From positions 558,001-622,000 of the forward strand of contig JAHLKV010000002.1 in assembly GCA_020444475.1 (NCBI GenBank): a stretch of 64,000 nucleotides of DNA, given 5' to 3'. A program made the position numbers and the translations under genes. Shown here one piece after another: positions 7,906-16,734 of the stretch (the stretch's first letter is position 1; each line of letters starts with the position of its first letter). The notes beneath the pieces were generated by a model. The model saw nothing but the letters and a program-made list of their open reading frames with translations, was not told where the DNA came from and ran no database searches. The DNA is from a bacterium (GTDB taxonomy: Bacteria; Zixibacteria; MSB-5A5; GN15; FEB-12).

Positions 7906-8277
7906 ATGTACAACGATACCATCATGGAGCATTTCCAGAACCCGCGCAATGTGGGTGAGATCGACGATGCCGATGCTATCGGTCAGGCGGGCAATGCCGC
8001 CACCGGCGATGTGATGCGGATCTATCTGAAAATCACCGATGGTCGCATCGTGGCGTGCCGGCACAAGACCTTCGGCAATGCGGTGGCGATCGCGGTCAGC
8101 TCGATGGCTTCGCTGATGATCGAGGGGAAGACGCTGGCCGAGGCCGAAGAGATTAGCAAGGAAGACGTGTCTGTCGCGCTTGATGGTATCCCGCCGGACA
8201 AGATGACCTGCTCGAACATGGCGCCCGATGCGATCAAAGCAGCGGTGGCGGACTACAGAGCGAAGCACCGGGGGTAA
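7906..8277 (+). CDS. IscU/NifU-N-like protein lacking two of the three scaffold cysteines
   Basis: 123 residues from the ATG chosen here; a TTG 36 bases earlier is possible. The protein follows the IscU fold closely (MYNDTIMEHFQNPRNVG at the start, GDVM, K-T-F-G, D-A-I-K-A-A near the end). In IscU three cysteines hold the nascent Fe-S cluster. Here the first position is Thr33 and the second Asn58; only Cys102 remains, together with Asp35. A further Cys51 is not at a canonical position. The gene lies 51 bases after birA and is probably in the same transcript. No cysteine desulfurase neighbours it; the class V aminotransferase at 48.1 kb is far away. It may be a carrier or regulator, not a scaffold. 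Confidence 0.85.
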   Translation: MYNDTIMEHFQNPRNVGEIDDADAIGQAGNAATGDVMRIYLKITDGRIVACRHKTFGNAVAIAVSSMASLMIEGKTLAEAEEISKEDVSVALDGIPPDKMTCSNMAPDAIKAAVADYRAKHRG

Positions 8278-8287
8278 ATCAGGGTGG

Positions 8288-8308
8288 CCCACCATTATTT
8301 ATGGTGGG
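8288..8308. repeat. CCCACCAT/ATGGTGGG hairpin, copy 1
   Basis: An 8-bp perfect stem around a 5-base A/T loop, exactly between the convergent ends of the IscU-like gene and ktrA. Other copies lie at 29593, 29756, 29898 and 49285. Position suggests a bidirectional transcript end. Confidence 0.8.
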
Positions 8309-8322
8309 GTTCTCTACTCCTT

Positions 8323-8973
8323 CTACTCCTTCAGCTTCTCGATATCCTCGCCTTTACCCAGCACGACCAGAATGTCGCCGTGTTTGATCTTGAACGATCC
8401 GGCGGGGGCGAAATCGAGCGCCTCGGTGCTTTGGTTTTTCACCGCGACTACCTGAATGTGATGCTTATTGCGAAGGTCGAGATCGATCAGCCGCTTTCCG
8501 GCAAAATCGCGTGGCGCGAGCACCTCGGCGACATAGTAGTCTTCGGAGAGCGGCAGATGATCGAGCATATTGGGTCGCGCCAATGACAGAGCCACCCGCT
8601 CCGCCATCCGCTGCTCCGGGATGACCGCCTCGTCGGCGCCGACTTTGAGCAAGACTTTCGCATGATCGCTGGAGTTGGCCTTGACGATGACCTTTTTTGC
8701 GCCAAGTTCTTTGAGGTGCAGGGCGATGAGGATCGAGGCGTGCGAGTCCTTGCCGGTGGAGACGACGGTACAGTCGAAGTCCTGTACGGAGAGTTTTTCG
8801 AGGAAGGCATGGACACTGGCGTCGCCAACCAGCGCCAGGTCAACATCGTCCACCAGCGCCTGAACTTTGGCTTTATCGGAGTCGACCGCCGTCACCCGAC
8901 AATGTTCTGCCGACAGACGCCGTGCGACCGTTGCGCCGAAATTCCCGAGACCTATAACAGCGAAGCGTTTCAT
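8323..8973 (-). CDS. ktrA: potassium uptake regulatory subunit (RCK domains)
   Basis: 216 residues. The N-terminal RCK domain has the Rossmann motif GLGNFG near residue 8 and the acidic D-S-D end of the second strand, which bind nucleotides (ATP/ADP or NAD). The C-terminal RCK_C half covers about 130-216. KtrA rings sit on the cytoplasmic face of the KtrB channel and gate it. The gene starts 12 bases after the ktrB stop, so the two form one operon with ktrB first. Confidence 0.93.
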   Translation of the reverse strand: MKRFAVIGLGNFGATVARRLSAEHCRVTAVDSDKAKVQALVDDVDLALVGDASVHAFLEKLSVQDFDCTVVSTGKDSHASILIALHLKELGAKKVIVKANSSDHAKVLLKVGADEAVIPEQRMAERVALSLARPNMLDHLPLSEDYYVAEVLAPRDFAGKRLIDLDLRNKHHIQVVAVKNQSTEALDFAPAGSFKIKHGDILVVLGKGEDIEKLKE

Positions 8974-8985
8974 CTGTATTCCTCA

Positions 8986-10332
8986 CTAACCAACCATGAT
9001 CGGCTCATCGGGATAGACCAGCTCTCCGGGCTGCTCGCCGCGTGACAGCGAAAACAGCAGAGTCAGCAGACCGACCCGACCGACAAACATCAGAATAATG
9101 GTGATGATCTTCCCGGAAACCTCGAGTTTGGCGGTCGCACCAAGCGAGAGTCCGACTGTTGCAAACGCCGAGACGACTTCGAAGAGGCTATCGACGAACC
9201 AGCTGTGGGCTACCAGGTGCGGTACCGGCCGCTCCTGGAGGAACATCAGTGCCACGAATGCCCCGGCGATGATGATCGAGGCTACCACCATGACGGTCAG
9301 CGCGCGCGTGACCGAATCCGGCGACAGCGATCGCCTGAATGCCCCGACCGAGCGACGACCGATCAGGCGGTTGTAGGCAAGCAGGACAATCACCATGGCA
9401 GTTGTTACTTTGGTCCCGCCACCGGTCGAGCCGGGACAGGCGCCGATAAACATCAGCAGCATAGTCACCAGCAGGCTGACTTCGGTGAGGTTCGTTTGCG
9501 GAATAGTGTTAAAGCCCGCCGTGCGGGCCGTAACCGACTGGAAGAAGGCGTTTGCGAAAGCATCGGTGGCCGACATATGTGCAAACACATTGCCGCGATC
9601 GGCGACGACAAACGCCAGCGTACCCGCAACAATCAGCACCGCCGTCCCGCTCAGGCACAGCTTGGTGTGCAGCGAGAGGCGCGTTTGCTTTGATGGCCGC
9701 CATACAACCATATCACGAATCACCGTAAAGCCCAGTCCGCCGAGTATAATCAGCACCGAGACCGTTGCAATCAGAGAGAGATTGGTCTGGTAGTGTTCCA
9801 GACTGCTGCTGAAGGTGGAAAAGCCGGCGTTGCAGAAGGCGCTGACCGAATGGAAGACAGCATGCCAGAGGGCCTGATCGAACGGATAGTCGGCCCGAAA
9901 GACGAAGAACAGGATTGTCGCCCCTGCGGTTTCGACCACCGCGGTAGTTATCAGCACGGCCCGAAGGATCGAGTGCGGGCGCAGCATATTTCCCGTGGAG
10001 AGCGACTCAGAGAGCACGAGATTGTCCTGAAACGACAGCCGGGGTGTTATTGACAGTAAGAGCGCTGTTGCAAATGTCATGATCCCCAGACCGCCGAGCT
10101 GGATGAGTGTCAGGATCACTAGCTGTCCGAACAGCGAGAAGTCTTTCGGTGTGTCCAGCACTATCAGGCCGGTTACACACACCGCCGAGGTCGAGGTAAA
10201 CAAGGCATCTATATACTCGATGTCCGGTCCTGCTGAACTGACCGGCAGGGTCAGGAGGATCGAGCCGAGCAGGATGGCGCCTGCGAAGTAGGCAATCAGT
10301 TTGCGCCCGGGGCGTTGTCCAAGAAGTTCCAT
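8986..10332 (-). CDS. ktrB: potassium uptake channel subunit, KtrB/TrkH family
   Basis: 448 residues from the ATG that opens MELLGQRPGRK; the longer frame upstream is not conserved in style. A multi-spanning inner membrane protein with four pore-loop repeats, each bearing the filter glycine: TSAVCVTGLI, SAFCNAGFS, TARTAGFNT and AFATVGLS. It carries Na+-dependent K+ uptake together with KtrA. It diverges from mutM across about 130 bases, where the promoters of both should lie. Confidence 0.93.
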   Translation of the reverse strand: MELLGQRPGRKLIAYFAGAILLGSILLTLPVSSAGPDIEYIDALFTSTSAVCVTGLIVLDTPKDFSLFGQLVILTLIQLGGLGIMTFATALLLSITPRLSFQDNLVLSESLSTGNMLRPHSILRAVLITTAVVETAGATILFFVFRADYPFDQALWHAVFHSVSAFCNAGFSTFSSSLEHYQTNLSLIATVSVLIILGGLGFTVIRDMVVWRPSKQTRLSLHTKLCLSGTAVLIVAGTLAFVVADRGNVFAHMSATDAFANAFFQSVTARTAGFNTIPQTNLTEVSLLVTMLLMFIGACPGSTGGGTKVTTAMVIVLLAYNRLIGRRSVGAFRRSLSPDSVTRALTVMVVASIIIAGAFVALMFLQERPVPHLVAHSWFVDSLFEVVSAFATVGLSLGATAKLEVSGKIITIILMFVGRVGLLTLLFSLSRGEQPGELVYPDEPIMVG

Positions 10333-10461
10333 AACATACCATGATACTACAAAGCCGGTATCTTGATGCGGGGTAATATAGTGGCGTCCCGGGATGTCAC
10401 AACTTAAAGATATCGGGGGCAATCGGCGAAACCTGCGCGCGAACAAGCGCGTTTCATAGAC

Positions 10462-11313
10462 ATGCCGGAATTACCAGAGGTCGAAACAGTCGTTCGCGGT
10501 CTGCGCAATCTGATCACCGGACGCACTGTCAGCCGCGTAACGCAATGCGCGCCGCCATCTTCGATAGTAGTCAGTCCTGCCTTCGGGCGACGGACATTCG
10601 AGGCGATTCTTCGCGGTCGGACGATCAGAAGCATCACCCGGCGCGGGAAAAATATCCTGATCGCCCTCTCGGGTGATATTACTCTCTGGGCCCATCTTAA
10701 GATGACCGGCCGCTTCCTGCATCTGGACCAGTCCGTCCCGCTCGACAAACACGATCTGGTGTCGTTTGACTTTGCATCAAACGGTTCGGACAGCTCGCTC
10801 CATGTACGATTTAATGACTATCGTCGGTTCGGTCGTTTGCGGGTCTATCCCGATCACGAGCTGTGGCAGCAGGACGGCCTTCGCGATCTTGGGCCCGAAC
10901 CACTGGAGATCACCGCTGAGGAGTTTGTCGAGCTGTGTCACAGGCGCTCGCGCCAGATCAAGGCTGCCCTGCTCGATCAGAGCTTCCTGGCTGGCTTAGG
11001 GAATATCTACGCCGATGAGTCCCTGTACTACAGCCGTATTCATCCAAAACGCCTGACGGGTTCTATCTCTCGCAAGAAGTTGCTCGAGCTGCACGGGCAC
11101 ATCCAATACCTGCTGCGGCTTTCGATTGACTCCATGGGGACTTCGGTGAACACCTACAGCGGCGTCAACGGCAAGCCGGGATCGTTTCAATCGTACCTGA
11201 AAGCGTACAATCGCGAGGGGGAGCCGTGTGAACGGTGTGGGAAGGGGTTGACGCGGGAGAAGATTGGCTCGCGATCGGCGCACTACTGTCGCCATTGCCA
11301 GCGCGAGCGGTAG
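10462..11313 (+). CDS. mutM: formamidopyrimidine-DNA glycosylase
   Basis: 283 residues. The start MPELPEVET supplies the catalytic Pro2 and Glu3 and fixes the N-terminus. Seen further: R-R-G-K-N with the conserved lysine, the helix-two-turn-helix with NIYADE, and the C-terminal zinc finger C-x2-C-x16-C-x2-C. The enzyme removes 8-oxoguanine and formamidopyrimidines and nicks the strand by beta,delta-elimination. Its stop abuts the stop of the convergent ABC ATPase with no spacer. Confidence 0.96.
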   Translation: MPELPEVETVVRGLRNLITGRTVSRVTQCAPPSSIVVSPAFGRRTFEAILRGRTIRSITRRGKNILIALSGDITLWAHLKMTGRFLHLDQSVPLDKHDLVSFDFASNGSDSSLHVRFNDYRRFGRLRVYPDHELWQQDGLRDLGPEPLEITAEEFVELCHRRSRQIKAALLDQSFLAGLGNIYADESLYYSRIHPKRLTGSISRKKLLELHGHIQYLLRLSIDSMGTSVNTYSGVNGKPGSFQSYLKAYNREGEPCERCGKGLTREKIGSRSAHYCRHCQRER

Positions 11314-12354
11314 CTAGCGGAAACGAAGCCGCTCGCCGGTGGGGGGATCAAAAAACAACAGGGCGCTGGAGTAGAACCCAAACCGTACGTCGGCGCCGAT
11401 CTCAACCGACTCTGCGAGCTTAGCCACCACCAGCCTGATTTCCTTGAAGCGCAGCGTCGCGACATATTGATCCCCCATATATTCGCAACCTTCAACCGTT
11501 CCAGTGAACTCAAACTGTGGTCCAAGCCTGATCGATTCGGGCCGGATGCCAACTATCACGTCGCGGTCGGAGCACTCTGCCAGATCGGATCCAAACGGTA
11601 TCAACCGTCCGTCGCGCACCTGGCATCGAACGATATTGATTTTCGGCTGGCCGATAAACTCCGCCACGAATTGATTCGCCGGGTCGGCGTACAGCTCTTC
11701 GGGCGTCCCCAGTTGCTGCGTCACTCCGCCGTGCAGAAGCGCGATGCGATCCGCCATCGTGAGCGCTTCGGCCTGGTCATGAGTCACATGCACCATCGGC
11801 CGCCGCTGGTCGCGCTGGAGGGCGACTATTTCGCGGCGCATGCGGACGCGAAGGTCGGCATCGAGATTCGACAGCGGCTCATCGAGCAAATAGATCGACG
11901 GGCGCCGCACGATCGCGCGCCCGAGCGCCACCCGCTGACGCTGACCGCCGGAGAGTTGCCCCGGCTTCTTCTTCAATTGGTCGGTCAGCCCCAGTTTCGA
12001 TGCGATTTCGGCTATCCGCTCAACCCGCTCTCCTTTGGGGACTTTGGCGACTTTGAGTGGGAACGCGAGGTTCTGCTCGATCGTCATGTGCGGATAGAGA
12101 GAATAGTTCTGGAATACCAGGGCGACATTGCGATCGCGCGGACGAAGCTGGTCGACTCGCTTGCTGTTGATATAAATCTCCCCTTCGTCGGCTTCTTCCA
12201 AACCGGCGATAATTCGAAGCAGTGTCGACTTGCCACAACCAGATGGACCCAGCAGGACGAGCAGCTCGGAATCGCCCAACTCGAAAGAGATGTCGTTAAG
12301 CACGACCGTATCGTCGAATGACTTACTGAGCTTGCGGACGGTCAACCCGGCCAT
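11314..12354 (-). CDS. ABC transporter ATP-binding protein, MalK/UgpC type
   Basis: 346 residues. Walker A GPSGCGKST near 36, signature LSGGQRQRVALGRA, Walker B IYLLDEPLSNLDA and the switch histidine in HVTHDQ, followed by an OB-fold (TOBE-like) domain in the last 110 residues. This architecture belongs to sugar, sn-glycerol-3-phosphate or similar importers. No permease or binding protein lies in the window, so its partner is elsewhere. The start ATG overlaps the recF stop by one base (TGATG), so it is coupled to the replication genes, an unusual setting. Confidence 0.9.
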   Translation of the reverse strand: MAGLTVRKLSKSFDDTVVLNDISFELGDSELLVLLGPSGCGKSTLLRIIAGLEEADEGEIYINSKRVDQLRPRDRNVALVFQNYSLYPHMTIEQNLAFPLKVAKVPKGERVERIAEIASKLGLTDQLKKKPGQLSGGQRQRVALGRAIVRRPSIYLLDEPLSNLDADLRVRMRREIVALQRDQRRPMVHVTHDQAEALTMADRIALLHGGVTQQLGTPEELYADPANQFVAEFIGQPKINIVRCQVRDGRLIPFGSDLAECSDRDVIVGIRPESIRLGPQFEFTGTVEGCEYMGDQYVATLRFKEIRLVVAKLAESVEIGADVRFGFYSSALLFFDPPTGERLRFR

Positions 12355-13442
12355 CAGTGCATCTCCTCGATAATCCCCGCCTTGATCCGGAAGTTCCGGC
12401 TTTGCGCCATCAGTTCCTCCGGCGGCGTGACCGCGGTGGTCAGAAACAGCTGATCAAACCCTTCGAACGCCTTCACCAGTCCGAGTGAACGGTTGTTGTC
12501 CAGCTCGGCGAATATCTCATCGAGCAGAAGGACCGGTGGACGGCGGCGTTTCTCTTTCAGGATATGGTACACTGCCAGCTTGAGCGAGATCGCCGCTGTG
12601 CGAAGCTGCCCCTGGGAGCCGTGTGTCCGGGCCGGATAGCCGGCGATCTCGAAAAGTATATCATCACGGTGCGGTCCCACCAGCGATACCTTCATGATCC
12701 GTTCCCTATCGCGGTGTGACTCCATAGCCGCATAGATACGTTCCTCGATTGCCTTCAGCTCCAGGTCGCTGTCTTCGAGTCGTACCGACGGTTTGTAGGT
12801 CGTGATCAGGCTTTCCCCTCCGGCGATCGCGGCATAGTGGCCCCCGGCGTGGGAACCGACATCGTCAAGGAACTGCCCTCGTGCCGACATCACCCGGGCA
12901 CCGACCTGCGCGAGGACTACATCGAACGGCATAGGATCCATGTCGTTTTTCAGGGCGGCGTTTTTCTGCGCCAAGGCTTTCTGGTAGTCGGTCAAATCGG
13001 CGAGATATTTTCCGGAATACTGTGACAGATACATGTCAAGGAACTGTCTTCGCAGGGAAGGCGAGCCCGACAGGATGGCCGTGTCCTCCGGGCCTGCGGC
13101 CACCGCACTAAAATGCTCGTACAGCTCAGCCAGACGGATCGTGACCCCATCGAGTGTGATTCTCTTGCGCCCGCCCCGCTCGTACGCCAGCGCTTGCTCT
13201 TTGCGTGCGTCACCAGCCTCAAATGAACCTTCGAGGCGGTAGTACGGCTCATCCTGCTTGACAAGTACAGCATCGGCAGCGCCACGCTGCGAGCGCCCCA
13301 GCATAAAGACGAAGATAGCCTCGAGCAGATTCGTCTTACCCGACCCGTTGTTGCCGTAGAATATGTTCACTCCCGGGGCGAACTCGACCGAGAGGGCCGA
13401 GAAATTGCGGAAGAAGGTGGCAGTGAGCGATGTGATCCTCAT
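12354..13442 (-). CDS. recF: DNA replication and repair protein RecF
   Basis: 362 residues. SMC-like ATPase: Walker A GNNGSGKTN near 33, a signature region G-S-Q-G-Q near residue 290, and Walker B with LLLDEIFAELD. RecF loads RecO and RecR at gaps. Start chosen at MRITSLTATFFRNF, the usual RecF opening; the longer frame adds 14 residues without family support. It follows dnaN after a terminator-like hairpin and is translationally joined to the ABC ATPase. Confidence 0.94.
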   Translation of the reverse strand: MRITSLTATFFRNFSALSVEFAPGVNIFYGNNGSGKTNLLEAIFVFMLGRSQRGAADAVLVKQDEPYYRLEGSFEAGDARKEQALAYERGGRKRITLDGVTIRLAELYEHFSAVAAGPEDTAILSGSPSLRRQFLDMYLSQYSGKYLADLTDYQKALAQKNAALKNDMDPMPFDVVLAQVGARVMSARGQFLDDVGSHAGGHYAAIAGGESLITTYKPSVRLEDSDLELKAIEERIYAAMESHRDRERIMKVSLVGPHRDDILFEIAGYPARTHGSQGQLRTAAISLKLAVYHILKEKRRRPPVLLLDEIFAELDNNRSLGLVKAFEGFDQLFLTTAVTPPEELMAQSRNFRIKAGIIEEMH

Positions 13443-13451
13443 AACAGCGGG

Positions 13452-13485
13452 AAAAGAAAATGGCAGATAGACACTACCTGCCATT
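13452..13485 (-). terminator. terminator or attenuator between dnaN and recF
   Basis: On the minus strand an 8-bp stem (AATGGCAG with CTGCCATT) is followed by a TTTTCTTTT tract, just after dnaN and 10 bases before the recF start. It would reduce recF expression relative to dnaN. Confidence 0.65.
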
Positions 13486-13514
13486 CTCCGAAAAGTCCGT
13501 GAATTATCAGTTCC

Positions 13515-14627
13515 TTACTCTGCCAGTCGAAGCGGCATAATCAGGCAGAGGTACTCCTCTTTGGGTGTATTCGGCGAATAGATCACACCCGCGGCGACCG
13601 GCGAAGACAATTCGAACATAACCTCGTCCCCTTCGATCCGGGAGAGAATCTCAGTCAGGTAGGACGCGTTATAACCGATCTCTATGGCGTCTCCCGTGTA
13701 GTCACACTCCAATTGCTCCTGACCTTCGCCGCCCACGTCGACATTGCTCGTCGAAAGTGTCAGTGAGCCATCGTTAACCGTAAACTTCACCTGGTGAGTG
13801 AGGGCATTGGAGAGGATCGACACACGCCGGACTGCGCCATTAAGGTCCTCTTTCGAGACGACCATTTTCTTGTCACTGTTGGCCGGAATTACCTGCTCGA
13901 AATTCGGATACGGTCCTTCAATCAGCCGGGATGTCAGGATTACATCGTCGAGATTGAAAATGATATTATTCTCACCGAAAATGACGCCGATTTCGACCCC
14001 TTCCTTCTCAAGGAAGCGGGGAATCAAATTCAGGACTTTCGGTGGAATAATGATATCCTCGTGTAGACCTTTGAGTTTCGGATTGTCCAGGGACATTTTA
14101 GCGAGGCGGTGACCGTCGGTGGCCACCATCTGCATCCGTTCACCTTCGGTCTGCCACAAGACACCATTGAGGGCCGGCCGGGTTTCATCGGTCGAACAGG
14201 CAAAGGTCGTCTTACGGACCATCTTCACCAGATCGTCACCCGCAACGCGGACTTCCTTTTTGGTATTCACCGCCGGCAGTTTCGGGAAGTCATCAGCAGA
14301 TACGGTTGCGATCTTGTATGACCCGTTGGGAATGCGAATCTCCATTCGGGTATTGGTCGATTCAAACGTTATCTCTGACTCCGGCAACTCGCGAATAATC
14401 TCAAACAGGATTCGGGCCGGCAGAGCGGCCGATCCCTTTTTGGCCACCTGACACTCGACGGTCGCGGTGATGGAAATATCAAGGTCAGTCGCCGAGATCT
14501 TCAGCTTGTTCTCCAGCGCCTCGACCAGGATATTGGTCAAAATCGGCAGTGTCGACTTGGTCGGTACCACCTGAAGGATCGACTGAAGGGAATTGCTCAG
14601 TCGGGACTTCGAAAGAGTAAACTTCAT
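13515..14627 (-). CDS. dnaN: DNA polymerase III sliding clamp, beta subunit
   Basis: 370 residues in three clamp domains. Family features: MKFTLSKSRLSNSLQ at the start, LPILTNILVE, DLDISI, the mid-region FACSTDETRPALNGVLW and ATDGHRLA, and the C-terminal YLCLIMPLRL that forms the hydrophobic partner pocket. The ATG at 14627 has AGGAG nine bases upstream; a start 30 bases earlier is rejected. It lies downstream of dnaA across 284 bases that carry further DnaA-box-like sites. Confidence 0.97.
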   Translation of the reverse strand: MKFTLSKSRLSNSLQSILQVVPTKSTLPILTNILVEALENKLKISATDLDISITATVECQVAKKGSAALPARILFEIIRELPESEITFESTNTRMEIRIPNGSYKIATVSADDFPKLPAVNTKKEVRVAGDDLVKMVRKTTFACSTDETRPALNGVLWQTEGERMQMVATDGHRLAKMSLDNPKLKGLHEDIIIPPKVLNLIPRFLEKEGVEIGVIFGENNIIFNLDDVILTSRLIEGPYPNFEQVIPANSDKKMVVSKEDLNGAVRRVSILSNALTHQVKFTVNDGSLTLSTSNVDVGGEGQEQLECDYTGDAIEIGYNASYLTEILSRIEGDEVMFELSSPVAAGVIYSPNTPKEEYLCLIMPLRLAE

Positions 14628-14911
14628 CGCTCTGTTCTCCTGCAGAGATCTTCCCACAGAAAGTCTCTTATAATGCCCCTTTTATATCAAAGGCATAATA
14701 CTAATAAGGGCTGTTGAGATGTGTACAACCGCCCTCGTGGTTCTCCAAAGATAGGGTAGTCGCTAGCTGGAAAGCAACTTATCATATTCAGACAGGTGCG
14801 ATCTTTTCCACGACCGGCAGGCGCAATCCTGTGTGTAACTCCCCCCCTGTCCACACTGTTGATGTGGCTGATTGTTATCCCGGTGTTGTCCACGGTGTCT
14901 TCCACAGCTTA
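14628..14911. other. dnaA-dnaN intergenic region with DnaA-box-like sites
   Basis: Eight-of-nine matches to the DnaA box (TTATNCACA or its complement) occur at 14720-14728 (TGTGTACAA) and 14830-14838 (TGTGTGTAA), with weaker ones near 14847 (CTGTCCACA) and 14886 (TTGTCCACG). The region also carries the dnaN ribosome binding site. It may be part of a bipartite origin or an autoregulatory site. Confidence 0.5.
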
Positions 14912-16318
14912 CTAATAGAGTAGAGAGGCTGAAAGTTTGTCGATTTTCTCCCGGAAACCACCGTCGGTAGCCATGCGTTTGGCGACCAGGTCGCAGGCAT
15001 GAATGACGGTCGAGTGATCCCGCCCACCGAAGGCATCGCCAATGGCTTTCAGGGAGTTATCCGTGAGCGACCGCGAAAGGTACATCGCAACCTGACGGGC
15101 CAGAGCTATATGGGCCGTTTTTTTCTTGGCGGACATCATCTCCAGCGCCACACTAAAGAACTCTGCTGTTTTGGCCTGGATATTCTCCACCGTCACGTGC
15201 GCCCGCTGCTCTTCGATGGCATCGGAAAGCACCTTGCGTGTCATTTCCAGATCGACCGGGACCCCTTTTAGCGAGGCGTAGGCCAGTACCCTGATAAGCG
15301 CTCCCTCCAGCTCCCGGATATTGGCTTTGATTTTCTCCGCGATAAACCGCACCACGTTGTCCGGGATGGTTTTCTTCCCCTCCGACTCCAGCTTCTTATA
15401 GAGGATAGCGGTTCGGTTTTCGAGATCCGGGGCCTGAAGATCGGTCACGAGACCCCAGCTGAAACGGGAGAGCAGGCGGTCTTCCAGTCCGCGGATATCG
15501 CGGGGCGGGCGATCCGATGACAGGATGATTTGCTTGCCGTTATGATACAGGGCGTTGAAGGTATGGAAAAACTGCTCCTGGGTCGACTCCTTGCCCGTAA
15601 AGAACTGGATGTCATCGATAATCAAGACATCGACTTCACGGTACATTCGGATGAAGTCATTGATGGACCGATCGGAGATCGAAGAGATAAAATCCGACGT
15701 GAACTTCTCCGAAGTGGCGTAGAAAACCCGCTTCTCGGGATACTGCAGCATGATCTCATTGCCGATCGCCTGAATGATATGCGTTTTCCCGAGTCCGGTA
15801 CCGCCATAGATGTACAGCGGGTTGTACTTATTGGCTCCGGATTCCTCGGCGACCGCCATCGATGCAGCGCAGGCGAACTGGTTGAAATCTCCCACCACCA
15901 GCGTACTGAACGTATAGCGGCTATTGAGATTATGACCGTTACCATGGTGCGAACCGACTGCCGGCGCCACCCCGCCGCCCGGACGTGAACCATTGGAGCC
16001 CCCCGTTGGCGCCAGGTCGTCGGCGAACTCGAGTACGGTCTGGTCTTCCGGGTCCGGTTGCCCGGTCAGTACGTATACTGTGTCGTAGGTGCGGCCAAGC
16101 ACTTCCGCCAGCGCTTCATCGATCAGCGCCCCGAAGTGATCCTTTATCCAATCGGCCACAAACTGGTTTGGGACCGCGATTTTGAAATCGCCGTTCGATC
16201 CCGGCTCTCCTTTGGTGGGGCGAAGCCAGGTATTGAACGTGCCTTCCTTGACTCGGCGAGCCATGTAGGCAAGGCAGTCTTTCCACTGCTTGGAATTCGT
16301 TACTCTTTCGTTATGCAC
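14912..16318 (-). CDS. dnaA: chromosomal replication initiator DnaA
   Basis: 468 residues from the GTG at 16318; a TTG at 16396 would add 26. The GTG is preferred because GGGGGA lies at good spacing and the protein then begins ten residues before the conserved W-x-x-C-L of domain I. Domain I with FNTWLRP, a Gly/Ser-rich domain II linker, the AAA+ domain with YNPLYIYGGTGLGKTH and VLIIDDIQFF, and domain IV with the signature GGRDHSTVIHA that contacts the DnaA box. It melts oriC and loads the helicase. A perfect DnaA box (16311-16319) overlaps the start codon, which would suit autorepression. Confidence 0.96.
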   Translation of the reverse strand: MHNERVTNSKQWKDCLAYMARRVKEGTFNTWLRPTKGEPGSNGDFKIAVPNQFVADWIKDHFGALIDEALAEVLGRTYDTVYVLTGQPDPEDQTVLEFADDLAPTGGSNGSRPGGGVAPAVGSHHGNGHNLNSRYTFSTLVVGDFNQFACAASMAVAEESGANKYNPLYIYGGTGLGKTHIIQAIGNEIMLQYPEKRVFYATSEKFTSDFISSISDRSINDFIRMYREVDVLIIDDIQFFTGKESTQEQFFHTFNALYHNGKQIILSSDRPPRDIRGLEDRLLSRFSWGLVTDLQAPDLENRTAILYKKLESEGKKTIPDNVVRFIAEKIKANIRELEGALIRVLAYASLKGVPVDLEMTRKVLSDAIEEQRAHVTVENIQAKTAEFFSVALEMMSAKKKTAHIALARQVAMYLSRSLTDNSLKAIGDAFGGRDHSTVIHACDLVAKRMATDGGFREKIDKLSASLLY

Positions 16319-16319
16319 A
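16311..16319 (+). promoter_or_regulatory. perfect DnaA box over the dnaA start codon
   Basis: TTATGCACA matches TTATNCACA at all positions. It includes the proposed GTG start of dnaA on the opposite strand. Confidence 0.6.
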
Positions 16320-16734
16320 GAAGTCCCCCACTCACATGTGTCTCGTGTCTCTGCATAGGTATTGTCTTTGGGTTGTGAGGATAAGCTCAGTAACAAGAAG
16401 GGCGTACAAGTTTCTCCACATAGTTGTCAACAGTCGTGCTCTTTTTTAGTGGTGATAAGGCGCTGAACGGAAAGCCGATGGTGCTCACCCTGCCCAGACT
16501 ATCCACACCTTATAAACATCGTGTGTCTCACCCGCTACCATGTGCATAATTAGGTTGAGCGTGTACAACCGTCAAGGGACCCCCTGGAAAAAAAGCGGAT
16601 TAATCTAAAGCGCTTGGCCCGGCGCGTCTTACACCCGTCCATTATTCGGGTTATGTTAGCACGCTGTTACCGGGAGACGGTAAATTGAAAAACCACTCAC
16701 TCTAAGAGGGTGGCGCAACAAAGGGTTATCGCAA
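16319..16734. other. candidate chromosomal origin (oriC) upstream of dnaA
   Basis: Gene-free 416 bases directly upstream of dnaA in a dnaA-dnaN-recF cluster, the commonest bacterial oriC position. It holds a perfect DnaA box at 16541-16549 (TGTGCATAA), an 8-of-9 box at 16499-16507 (CTATCCACA), weaker ones near 16412 and 16560, and A/T-rich patches near 16586-16610 and 16681-16695 that could serve as the unwinding element. Placement is inference from context and motifs; a strand-skew profile was not computed. Confidence 0.6.
16541..16549 (-). promoter_or_regulatory. perfect DnaA box in the candidate origin
   Basis: TGTGCATAA is the complement of TTATGCACA and fits the DnaA-box consensus at all positions. 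Confidence 0.6.
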
